A stretch of DNA of 64,000 nucleotides, taken from assembly GCF_030272615.1 (NCBI RefSeq), contig NC_081412.1:672168852-672232851 (forward strand), read 5' to 3'. The notes beneath the pieces were generated by a model that worked only from the letters and a program-made list of their open reading frames with translations, made no database searches and was not told the DNA's origin. The stretch is from Cryptomeria japonica (taxonomy: Eukaryota > Streptophyta > Pinopsida > Cupressales > Cupressaceae). This document shows positions 33,263 through 43,330 of this stretch, one piece after another (position 1 is the stretch's first letter; every line of letters begins with the position of its first letter). The translations under genes and the position numbers were made by a program.

Positions 33263-33720
33263 TCTTTTGTTTTGGGGTTTTGCTGTGTAGGTGAAATTAG
33301 GGTAGGCGTAGAACGGTGGACTTTGAATCCGAGCTCTGTGGCGTGCGTTCCAAGAACTTTGGAGTGAATCTTCGCGTGTCATATTTCGAAATTTGTGTTA
33401 CGTCGTTGAAAAGAGAGCAAAGTTTGTGTGACAGCATGTCTACCTGAGTTGAAAGTTGAAAAAGACTTTGGAAAGTTAAAACGATTTTTTTACTAACTAG
33501 GGGCGGTCGTCAAAGCTCATCCCCTTTGACGACCTACGAGTTTGAAGGCTTATTCTTAGCCGATGAGTACCCGTCAATTACGCCACCGACTAAATGGGTC
33601 AATTTATATTTAGTTGAAGAAGATGGTCATGTCAATGTCATTAGGATGATGATGATGATTGTAGATGAGTTGTTTGTTAGGCTTTGGATGCTCTCTTGCA
33701 TGTATGATTAGGGTCTAATG
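33263..33720 (+). other. Unrecognised GC-richer island
   Basis: This island of ordinary base composition lies between AT-rich stretches. It holds a perfect 11-bp stem GGTCGTCAAAG/CTTTGACGACC (33505-33515 with 33524-33534) and a 61-codon open frame (33526-33711) that starts inside the stem. I recognise no domain. It could be a fragment of a host gene or of a transposon end. Confidence 0.3.
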
Positions 33721-35357
33721 TAAATTTTTAAGAATTTAAGATAAGTGAGACATCAATTTTGTGCAGGAAATTTTTTGAGGAAATTTTATTGTCTTGATTG
33801 TGTGGTAAGAGGGTTCCAATACTTATATAGCTGATGTGGCATTACATGATTGGTTACTTTTCACAACAAATAATATATTTCATTCAAATATTGTTAGATA
33901 AATTCAAGATATCAACTTACTTGCATTAGCACAATAGACAGACAATGAATTATAAAGGTTTTTTCAGCGTAAAAATATCCATCTACCACTTCTTCTATGC
34001 ATTATTTAATTTCTGATGTAAGTGATGTTTCCTTGATTTTCTCACGCGTATCCCAAACAGTTTGAACATACCTGCCTTTTCACTTATTTCTGAACTAAAT
34101 GTTTTATAGTATTTAACAACATTAGCATCGTGATATTATATTTAATTTATAATTTTTGATTAATTATATGTAGTCATTGTTAGTATCAAATTTTAATATG
34201 TGATAGGGATGATGTTAGATGTAAGTTTAATTTTTTAAAATGAAATTTATATTATTTTATTTTCAATATCAATATTTAATACTATTAGAATATAAGATTG
34301 GATTTAATTTCTATTTTCATATAAAAAATTTCTAAAAAAAATAAACTTCATTAAATAATAAATATTTTTTCTAATAGAAAATTTATTTTACACAATATAT
34401 TTATATTTATAATAAAACTTGTAGATGTTTCCATTCCAACAAGAAATTTTTTCTTTTAATTGTCTAAATTAATTTTTTACTGATTTTTTTTGTTTTTTAA
34501 ATAAAAATTTTAATAGATATTAATACATAATACTTTAGCTATAAATATTATCACGGTAGATACTCCATTGCAACAAAGTTAACAAATTACAATTGTAAAC
34601 AAAAAAGTAATAGTAACTTGTTAAAATTGAGCCTGTTTACATGTATATCAAAAGTATAACTTTGTTGGACACTTGTATTTTTTGTCCATGAGACCTAGCG
34701 GTACTCCATCAAACGTTTAAATGACTTTAGCCCTAAGTTTGGTTGGATTTTTGGGATCTGTACATGCTAGACAAGCTATTCCCAAGGCATGAGCCAATAA
34801 TATATATTTAATAATATATTTTTGGATTTGTATAGTAATATATATTTAATAATTAATTTCTATGTTAGAGACTACAAATTGTATTTCATTATTGTATATT
34901 TTGCATAATGTAAATTACTAAATTTATTTTAAAAAATTAGTATTATAAGTTTGATATTTTGATTCACTCAAAATAACTCTTTTTCAGTCAATAGGCTTGT
35001 GTGATAGTTTTTTGCCATAATCTCATCACTATTCACCTTTAGACATAATAGGCCTTGTATTAATAGTATCACAATTATAAAGAAAAATTATGTTAATTAT
35101 AATTATTTTTATATATAATAATTCTTATAATTATATTATTATTTTATATTACATAATTTATATTTTAAATTTGACCTAATATATGTGTGTGTGTCTTAAA
35201 TTATAATATTATTTTAAATTAATCTATACAAATAAGAAGAATTACTTAGTCATTATAATCAATAATGGTTTTAACAATAAAATAAATATTTATATAATAT
35301 AAATTTTATAATTGTATATTACATTGTATAAAAATAATTAAAATATAAATATGTAGT
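33721..35357. other. AT-rich spacer
   Basis: Long A/T-rich stretch with no gene or clear repeat structure. Confidence 0.45.
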
Positions 35358-37340
35358 AACTAGTATATAATATTTTAGGATCATAACAACAAAATAAAAA
35401 AAGATTCTAATGAAGCTGAAGGTGGAGAGGAAGATTCTGGCGATGATGATGAGGACTAGTCCTTTCCCCTATGCTAACATTTGCCTTTCGTATGCGCTTG
35501 GTTGGAGGGTTTCTTTGGGTTCGGGTGGTGTTGGAGAAGGTTGTTTAGGGTTGCAAATGGTGTTGTTGCCCCCTCTTTCTGTGTGTGGTTGTTGGTCTGC
35601 TTGATGTGCTTGGATGTTGTGGCATTTCGAGTTCTCGTGCAGTTTTATATTGTGGGTTGTTCGAGTTGTATGGTGGGGTGTTAGGATGGAGCTTTAGAGA
35701 GAGGCATTCATTTGTTGCTACCGCTATTGGTGAGGTTGGTATGCACTGTTGTTTCTGAACCGCTACTTTTCTTTTGATGTTGGGGATTTGTGGTTTCTTT
35801 TATCTCGTGGATTTTGCTGGGGTATGGTTGTTGCACTGCCCAACTTAGGTTATGGGATTTTCTTCTCCTTGCTCATGCTGCTGGAGTTCCTATGCGAGTT
35901 GTCTATTAGAGGGTTTTCTGGTGTTTTTAGTGCTCTTTATTTTTGAGATGCCTTTGGTGGAGCGGGTCTATCTTTCTCTGGGTTTATTTCTTGGTTCCTT
36001 CCTGCCCTTGTGTTGTGGATTTTGTTGTACTCCCTCATATTGCTTCCATGGCTATGTTTCTCATGCTTCATTTTATGCATCTTTCAGCTTCTCTGGTCTT
36101 TCCTATGGATGTAATCTTGTTTTCTATTGAGGGGAAGATGGATGTAGCTAGAGTTGTCCCTTCTCCTTTTGAGGTGGAGTTGGATGCTATCAAATTTGCA
36201 TGGGTTTTCTTTTGGGGGACCAAGGAAGTCCCGATTCTTGATTTTAAGGGAGCTTATGCTAGCTTTTGTGATGTATTTTTTCTTGCATTTCCTATTGAGG
36301 TGGAGATCCTCTGTGGTAAGGTAAAGCTCAGTTTCATGGATTTATTTATGGGTTCCATGCCTATTACCATTGTGTTGATTTTCAAGTTGGAGATTTTGTT
36401 TGGGGATAGTGCTAGAGTTTTCCCTTCTCCTATTGAAGTGGAGTTAGGAGTTGTTGTTGATGATGTAATATATCATCGGAGGGGTTTTTGTGCATTATTT
36501 TTTAATTGTTGGAGAACAAAGGATGATCTTCTTTTTGTTCCTCCTTCTCCTTCCCCTATTAAGATGGGGATATTGGAGGATATTATGTGTGCTGCTCTGT
36601 TTAGTCTCAAGATCAAGGTCTAGGGAGCATCTTAAAATTCCATTGTTTGAGGTTGTGGGAGCCTTGGAAAACCCTCGCTCAAGGTTGAGGGAGCCTAGAA
36701 AAACCCTACCTCAAGTTGTGGGAACCTTGTAAAACCCACGCGCAAGGTTGAGGGATCCTGGAAAAACCCTACTTCTAATTGTGGGAGACTTGTTATACCC
36801 ATTATCATGGTTGAGGGAGCTTGGAAAAACCCTCAATTTTTTAATTCTTGTAGGGACAGACTGGATGCTAGCAGTTTTCAAGGGCCCAGTTTGGCCGGTT
36901 TTATTTTTTTGTTAGGATTGGGCGTCGTGGTTTTTTATGGCCCAGAGACTCTATTACAGGTTGAGGGAGCTTGGGAAAACACTTCTTGTTGGTAAAGGTT
37001 TCCTGAAAATCCCTCGTTCTCTGATTTTCTTATGGACCATTGTTTGTTGACTTAGTCCTTATGTTTGTGCCAGCATATCCTGTAATGTTTATCTTTTGAT
37101 AGTTGGTTGGCGTATGGTAGGTTGTGGCTTCCTAGTTTTCTTGTTTATGCATTGTGAAACCTTTGGGTTTTAGGTGTTGGTTGCCCATAAGTCCAAAAGG
37201 TTTCAGGTCCTTTTTAAAAAACTATGGTTCACTGCCAAGTAGTATTGATCTTTCTTAGGTGGCATCTAATTGATTGTAAAGTGTTTTTGGGCCCCTTCAA
37301 AACTTGTTTATCCTAATCAAAAACTAGTATATAATATTTT
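35358..37340 (+). mobile_element. LINE-like retroposed insertion with 18-19 bp target duplication
   Basis: AACTAGTATATAATATTTT occurs at 35358-35376 and again at 37322-37340, bracketing ~1.95 kb. The insert ends in CTTGTTTATCCTAATCAAAA, an A-rich tail like those I recall for plant L1 elements. It is much less AT-rich than its surroundings and has open frames on the plus strand, the longest at 35943-36623 (226 codons). That frame has no motif I know, but PSPFEVEL, FPIEVEIL and PSPIEVEL recur in it. No endonuclease or reverse transcriptase is seen, so it is either a 5'-truncated LINE or a non-coding retroposon moved by one. A ~35-bp minisatellite lies in its 3' part. Confidence 0.68.
36646..36985 (+). 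repeat. ~35-bp minisatellite in the 3' part of the LINE-like insertion
   Basis: The theme GGTTGAGGGAGCCTGGAAAA, followed by ACCCT and a spacer, recurs about six to eight times with variation (GGTTGTGGGAGCCTTGG, GGTTGAGGGATCCTGG, GGTTGAGGGAGCTTGG). The last copy near 36960 is set apart by ~120 bp of other sequence. Confidence 0.7.
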
Positions 37341-37683
37341 TATATATTATAAATTGAATTATATATAATATAATTATTTAATTTAAACTAATCTATATTA
37401 AATTATGATATTATTTTAAATTAATCTATACAAATTTAGAAGAAATATTCAAATAGGTGATTAGTCATATAACACTTAATATAATTATAGTATGCATTTC
37501 ACATACAAAATATTTCATTAAATAATAAATATTAAATTTACACCTTAGTTCTCTCATAGCACATTTGAGGTTTATCTTGTCTATAAAAATTCACTAACTC
37601 ATGATAGCAACCATAAAGAGAAACCAATGATTTAATCTAGAGAAGAAAATGCTAAAAAATTGATGGGAGAAGAAAAATAGTTT
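37341..37683. other. AT-rich spacer
   Basis: A/T-rich, no gene seen. Confidence 0.5.
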
Positions 37684-38028
37684 CAGGTGTTTATTTCTCT
37701 CTCCTTACTTCTCCCTTATATATCTTTCTCCCTCATCCCCATCCATTTTTTCAACTACATACATCTCTCAATGTCTCTCTCTTTCTATCCCTACCTCTCC
37801 CTTTCTCCCTTTCTCCCTCTCACTCCTTTCTATATCTCTCTACTTCTCTATCATCTCTTTCTTTATCTCCCTCCCTCCTTCTCCCTCTCTATCACTATCT
37901 CCACATCTCTTTCACTAGCACACACTTCTTTTTACTCCCTCCTATCTCAATCTCTATATGTATCTCACTCACTCACACACATTTTATTTCTCTCACCTCT
38001 ATCACATTATTTATCTCACACTCAAGTT

Positions 38029-38121
<93 letters not shown>

Positions 38122-38560
38122 TAAACCCCTCTTTCTAAATCTCTATTTTTGTCTCCTCCCACTATCTCTCTCTCCCCCTTTCCTGCTCCCTCCCTCTCTA
38201 TCTATTTATCTATTTATCACTCATATAATCTCACCCCCTCTATCTATCTATCTATCTCACTCTATACATCTCTTTCTTACTTGTCTTTGTCACCTTTATC
38301 TCTCACTCTTACCCCTCCATCTCTATCTCCCTATACGTCCTTCCCAACACTCACTTCTCACTTCTCACTCCTCCTTTATTTGTATCTCTATGTTTCCCTA
38401 TACCTAATCTATCTATTTCTCTCCCTCTTCCTCTCTCCCTCTATCTTCATCTCTACCTCTATCTTCCTCTATGCTCTCTATATCTACATATGTATCCTTC
38501 TATCTATCCATCTTGTTGTCTCATCTCTCTCTCCCTCTCTCCCCCTCTATCTTTATAGGT
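37684..38560. repeat. Pyrimidine-rich block with (CT)n and (CA)n
   Basis: About 0.9 kb is almost only C and T (CTCTCT, CTATCT, CCCTCT), with a clean (CT)n at 38033-38062 joined to (CA)n at 38063-38119. Ser/Leu/His-rich frames result from this composition and are not genes. The strand bias is opposite to that at 6530-7560. Confidence 0.9.
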
Positions 38561-38825
38561 TTTGTTTTAGTCATTTTTTAATCCATCAAAGTGGATGCAT
38601 AATTGATTTGAAAATATCACTTCTCCATTTAGACCAAACAAAATCATTTTGTAAATGGCCTACCAATTGGCCTCATGTATGTAGAAAATAAACCAATTTT
38701 TTTCTAACCTACCTTCCACATCTTTTCTTAGTACCCATTGCACACTAAGGTGCAATTGCTACCTATATATTACTATCATTTGTACCAAAAGGGGTGTTAG
38801 AAAAGTAAATAGAGGATTTGGTCTT
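38561..38825. other. Unassigned spacer
   Basis: No gene. A GCACACTAAGGTGCAATTGC phrase near 38739 is a weak inverted repeat. Confidence 0.35.
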
Positions 38826-39285
38826 GTTCATTAAATACCATTCCTCTCATTACACAAAGGTATTCTTTATTTGTAGTATGATTCTTAAAATACATCTAAT
38901 ATTAAATGATAAATGATATATTTTATCATTTATTATTTAATATTAGATATTAAATACCATTCCTTTCATTACACACATGTATTCTTAATTTGTAATATGA
39001 TTTTTGAAAATATTATATTTTAATATTTTATAATTTAACATATTTTTAATATTTAATGAATATTATATTATATTTTTGGTATTGTTGAATTTATCAATTA
39101 TATCAAATAATTTTTTATTTTTTATAATAGGATTTTTAAATATCATTCCTCTCATTACACAAAGGTATTCTTTATTTGTAATATGATTTTTAAAAATATT
39201 ATATTTTAATATTTTATAATTTAACATATTTTTAATAATTAATTAATATTATATTATTGTTGAATTTATCAACTAAATCAAACAA
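38826..39285. repeat. AT-rich ~199-bp repeat, cluster 2
   Basis: The start word CCATTCCTCTCATTACAC and variants occurs at 38838, 38957 and 39143, with the same following text as cluster 1 (32838-33262), including AAATGATAAATGATATATTT, which is self-complementary with the TTATCATTT that follows. The 119-bp spacing between the first two starts shows that one unit is shortened. Confidence 0.78.
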
Positions 39286-39599
39286 AAAAATACTTCTTTG
39301 ACGTTACTAGGAAGCAAGTATTGGTGGCTATGCGACACTTGTTGTTTTAAAAATTATTTATGTTATATTTTTACAATCTTATAAAAATATAATATAGAAA
39401 GCACCATTGACTTTTTTATTAATTTATTAAAAATAAAAAAAAAATCCTTATTAGATTTCTTTTTCCTGGATACTTCCTTCTTTTGTATACAGTATAGAGA
39501 GCACATTTGACTTTTTATTAATTTATTAAAAATTAAAATATAATATTTTTTTATTTTTAATTAATTAGTAATCACGCTCAAAATTTCAGTGCATATGTA

Positions 39600-39735
39600 C
39601 TTGTTAGCCTTTCCTCCCCTTTTCAGTGCGGAAACCCCTGTTTGTTCTCAAGAAATCGGCTCTGTTTAGCTGTGAGAGATGGAATCGAGACTTTCCAACA
39701 GTGCCCCAAATGGTGATGTTATTATGGGTACGCAA
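39600..39735 (+). other. Possible first exon of an unknown gene
   Basis: After a C/T-rich run, an ATG at 39679 opens MESRLSNSAPNGDVIM and ends at a good donor, G|GTACGC, near 39729. The composition is coding-like against the AT-rich flanks. I recognise no protein and find no second exon. It is only a suggestion of a host gene fragment. Confidence 0.2.
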
Positions 39736-39770
39736 TCTTTCTCTTACCTATGCCTTTTTAAAAGATCTGT

Positions 39771-39862
39771 TATCTGTCATACAGAAAAAGAGATTAAATT
39801 TTCTCGTAGCTTCTGCTATCTGTCATACAGAAAAAGAGATTAAATTTTCTCGTAGCTTCTGA
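39771..39862. repeat. 46-bp tandem duplication
   Basis: TATCTGTCATACAGAAAAAG, followed by AGATTAAATTTTCTCGTAGC, occurs at 39771 and again at 39817 without change. A third, diverged copy lies near 39970-40015 (CATAGAGAGAAAGAGATTAA). Confidence 0.9.
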
Positions 39863-41014
39863 TTAACTATGCATTTTTCAATACCCTTTAACTATGTCGT
39901 ACAAATGTAATTTTTTTGCAAAATCTGTGTTAACTATGCGTTTTTCAATACCCTTTAAAACATGTGTTCTTTCATAGAGAGAAAGAGATTAAATTCTCTC
40001 ATAGCTTCTGATTATAGGTGCATAGGTACTTTTCAATACACTTTACAAGCTCTGTGAATAGTTTCTAATTAAGGGTGAATCCGCTGAAAAATGGTTAACG
40101 ATTAATTGATCTACGATTACCATATTTCACTAAGTTGCCAAACGTCCCCAGATCCAGATTGTGTACAAGTTAAAACAATGGTACCAGAAATAATTTCTAA
40201 AACATCCACAATCACAGGAATGTATATACCAAAAAGTAAGCAGACCTCTTTAGCCACAGAGAAATCAAAAAATATGTGTCTATTGGTCTCGGGGACTCTA
40301 CAGATAGAGCAGAGTTCAATACTCTTGGTAACCTTCTTAGTTGGAAGTCTATCTAAGATAAGTTGCCATTTGAAGCATTGGATTTTGGGAGGGATAGGGC
40401 TCTTCTACAGTCTACCAAAAAATTTCTGCAAGGAAGATTAGTTCAAATTAGAGTACCAGTTCAGATTAGCATGTTTGACAGCGGAGTCATCATAGGTGAG
40501 TAAATTGTATATAGAGTGGGCCTTGACTTTAGTCCGGAAAGAGCCATCATGCCACTTGAAGGAAAGAAACCCATGAGAATCCACATGGGAAATAATAGGC
40601 AAGGAGAGGACAACACAAGCGCTTTTGATCATGTTATAGGTTCATTTTTGGGAAGCAAGAAGATCAAATTTAGAGCTGAGGTCCTCCCAGTTTATTAAGT
40701 CATTACATTCAAGAATGTCCATAAGGTATTTTAGCTAGCCCAAAGTTTGGCAGAACAACCTTGAGTAAGAACCAGAGGTTTAGAAGTATGGTAGAGGTTC
40801 CACCAAATTGACCTTTCCCCATGCAAGAAATTATTGCTGCTAACATTAGCATTAACAATAAGCCTCCTAACACGCTGCCATGCATTCCAGATAGATTTGA
40901 AGACACAAGTACCCTGGACCAAGATAGGGAAGTTGCCAGCCCCAAGGTCACTAAAGGGAAGACCCTTCCACAACTTAGCTTTCTTAGGAACCGCATTTTG
41001 AATATTGTTTCTAA

Positions 41015-42034
41015 CTAGGATCTTCCAAGGATCTGTCCCTCCAACACATAGAATATCCATTTCGCAGCGAAAGCAATGCCTTGGATTTTAAGATCTTTCA
41101 AACCAAGGCCACCGATCTTTTTGTCAATGTGACACCACTTCCACTTAACAACATGCAATTTTTTACTTCCTTTGCCCTCAGACCAGAGGAACTGTCTAAC
41201 AGCCTTTTGTAAGTCAAGGATTTGATAATTACTAAACATCCAAGATGAGGAGTAGTAGATACTATAAAAGGAGAGAATTTTTTGGCAAACCTGTATTCTA
41301 CTAGCCAAGGAGAGGTGTCTATTATTCCACCTATTGAGTTTTTTATTGATCTTTTCCCTCACCCAAAGCCACATATCCTTAAGGGAGGGGGAAATGGAGA
41401 AGGGTATACCAAGGTACCGAACAATTTTGTTGGGGCCTCTCCATTGATAATCAAACAGTTTAAGCCAATTAGGGGGCTCATCTTTCCAACCGAGTAATAT
41501 GGATTTGGATTGGGATATACGTGCTCCAGATATCTCACCAAAGATCACAAGTTTTTAGCTGAGAGAATCAATGTTTTGGTTAGTAAGCTCAAGGAAGAGC
41601 GAGGTGTCATCCGCAAATTGGATGTTAAGCAGAGTGGAGTCATCAGGCAGCCTAACACCATGGAGGGCTTTATAAAACATCTCAAAATCATCTCTAATAT
41701 TATTTAGATCAACAATTTTTTCATTATTCACAACAAGTCTATCAATTTTTTCTTGAGTTTGTTTATGTTTGAGAAAGTTGAAAAACAACTTCGATCCTTT
41801 ATCCCCAAATTTCAGCCATTGGCTACGAGCCCTAATCATGCCCCCCCGGATTTTAACCTGTTGATGCTTCCTAAGGGCATCACGAGGTTGGGCAACTCGG
41901 GTAGCAAGGTAAATGCAGGAGGGGTTGCCTTGGACATCCTGTTCAACTTTATGCAGGTGATTAGTTAATTTTTTTCTAAAAACTTGTATTCCTTGTCTTT
42001 CTGTTGGCCAATAGTCTAGAGGATTTTTTGCCAA
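41015..42034 (-). pseudogene. LINE reverse-transcriptase remnant
   Basis: The first part (KFGDKGSKLFFNFLKHKQ) is the linker before the polymerase, and a deletion then joins it to FADDTSLF (motif C). After a frame change the thumb region follows: SKSILLGW, RYLGIPF, LNRWNNRHLSLASRI and WKWCHIDKKIGGLGLKDL, all typical of plant L1 elements. About 200 or more residues of the polymerase core are absent compared with full-length relatives. Confidence 0.88.
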
Positions 42035-42199
42035 GAATTAACATTGTAATTCCATCTATCAATGTGGGAGGAGAGGTGATTGTTCTGGATATTAAGGAGC
42101 CTAACCAGATTTATAGCCACCAAGGCATCTTGATCCTTCAGCAAGCTAGTGTTGAGGATAAACTTTTTATTACTGGTCCTATAATTAGCTAAGGTAAGC

Positions 42200-42890
42200 A
42201 AGTATGGGATGGTGATTAGATAAAGTCATGGGACACACACCCACATTATTACCATAATCATTGGGCGAGAAGGAAAAACAATCTTGGTTGGCATAGAAGC
42301 GATCAAGTCTAGAATAAATCCTATTAGCACCCTTTTGGTAGTTGCATCAGGTGTACCATAAGCTAGAAGTATCATTTTTAGTACCCTCCAAAGGATCAAA
42401 TAGCAATTTTTGGTGTTTCATTCTATCCCAATGTAATTTTTCAGAGCTCTTCCATTCAAATGGAATTCCCCTGATTTTATCATCCTTGTTCTCAATCATA
42501 TTAAAGTCTTCAGCAATGATCCAGGGTATATCAGGAAGGGTCCCCAACCAAGTCCAGAGAATAATCGCATCCTTGTAATCATTTGGAGCATATATAGAAC
42601 AAATGACAAAAAGAGTTCCTTTTAGGTCAACAGAAATCCAAATGGCTCTATTACATGGGAGGTCCCTCTATTAGTTATGTGATTAGTCCATTTAGGATTA
42701 ATAAGAAGGCCAACCCCACCCTTACCTCTGGGGTGGTCTGAGCATATTTTGATAGCATCTTTCCAGATGAAGTCAAGAGTGACCTCAAAAGCGAAGTTGA
42801 CAGCTTTCACCTCTTGCAGCATTAAAAAATCTGTGTCCCTATGAGAGTCAAGGAACCTTTTAACAACTTGTTTTCTGTCTGGTGTCTCCT
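42200..42890 (-). pseudogene. LINE endonuclease (APE type)
   Basis: This is the nicking endonuclease of L1-type LINEs. Recognisable pieces in order are LMLQEVKA, the GGVGLL strand, APNDYKDA, WIIAEDFNMIE (GDFN box, here EDFN), YSRLDRFYAN and NHHPI (SDHxP box, here SNHHP). At least three stops interrupt the reading frame, so it cannot be made. It continues into the reverse-transcriptase remnant at 42034. Confidence 0.82.
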
Positions 42891-42935
42891 AACCTCTAAT
42901 GTTCCAAGATATGCACTTAATGGGGAACAAGATAG

Positions 42936-43235
42936 TTAAAAGTTACCACTTGGGAGACCATTCTTCTCTCCCATCTTCTTTTTATTCAACGGACCCTTTT
43001 TTTTGGCCCCTTTAGGTCTTCCTTTTCGTTTGGCATTGGAAGTGTTCTCAATGAGATCATCCTCTTCCTCACTAGATTCAAGTTGGTACTCATGTTCAGT
43101 TCCTGAAGTAAGAGCTGAGTGAGTGCCAACTTCCCTACTACTCATCCAAGATAGTTCTGCCTCAAGAAAACAGTGGAGCGAGGAGCCTAAAGTATTATTA
43201 ATATCCATAGTGTTAGCATGAATAACTTCAATCAC
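42936..43235 (-). pseudogene. LINE ORF1-like C-terminal piece
   Basis: The 99-codon frame has an acidic stretch (ESSEEEDDLIENT) followed by a strongly basic tail (KRKGRPKGAKKKGPLNKKK) that would suit nucleic-acid binding. It lies directly upstream of the endonuclease in the LINE order. No zinc knuckle is seen; the N-terminal part is missing or unrecognisable. Confidence 0.5.
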
Positions 43236-43330
43236 GCAGTTATCATCGATTTATTTAAACAATTTAGGAGATAGGTTCACGATCAAGGGAGTAGTGGTGA
43301 CGATACTAGGAGGAGGTCCTGAACAAGAAT

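Larger units (their letters stand above)
40110..43330 (-). mobile_element. L1-type LINE, internally deleted
   Basis: On the minus strand the order is: a basic ORF1-like end (42936-43235); an APE-type endonuclease (42200-42890) with APND, EDFNMIENKDD, YSRLDRFY and SNHHPI; reverse-transcriptase remnants (41015-42034); and a zf-RVT domain (40200-40400, LDRLPTK, CSICRVPETNRHIFF). The reverse transcriptase jumps from FYKALHG straight to VRLPDDSTLLNIQFADDTSL, so the fingers and first palm motifs are missing and only the FADD box and thumb remain. The endonuclease has in-frame stops (one after SSLWYT), and several frame changes lie downstream. It is dead. No target duplication was found. Confidence 0.9.

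Noticed and set aside
39679-39729. Confident call of a host gene first exon (MESRLSNSAPNGDVIM)
   Set aside because: A single short exon with a donor site is weak evidence; no second exon, promoter or homolog is recognised, so it is listed only at low confidence.
41015-43235. Plus-strand frames in the 40.1-43.3 kb region
   Set aside because: They are antisense shadows of the LINE, whose minus-strand text carries the conserved endonuclease, polymerase and zf-RVT motifs.
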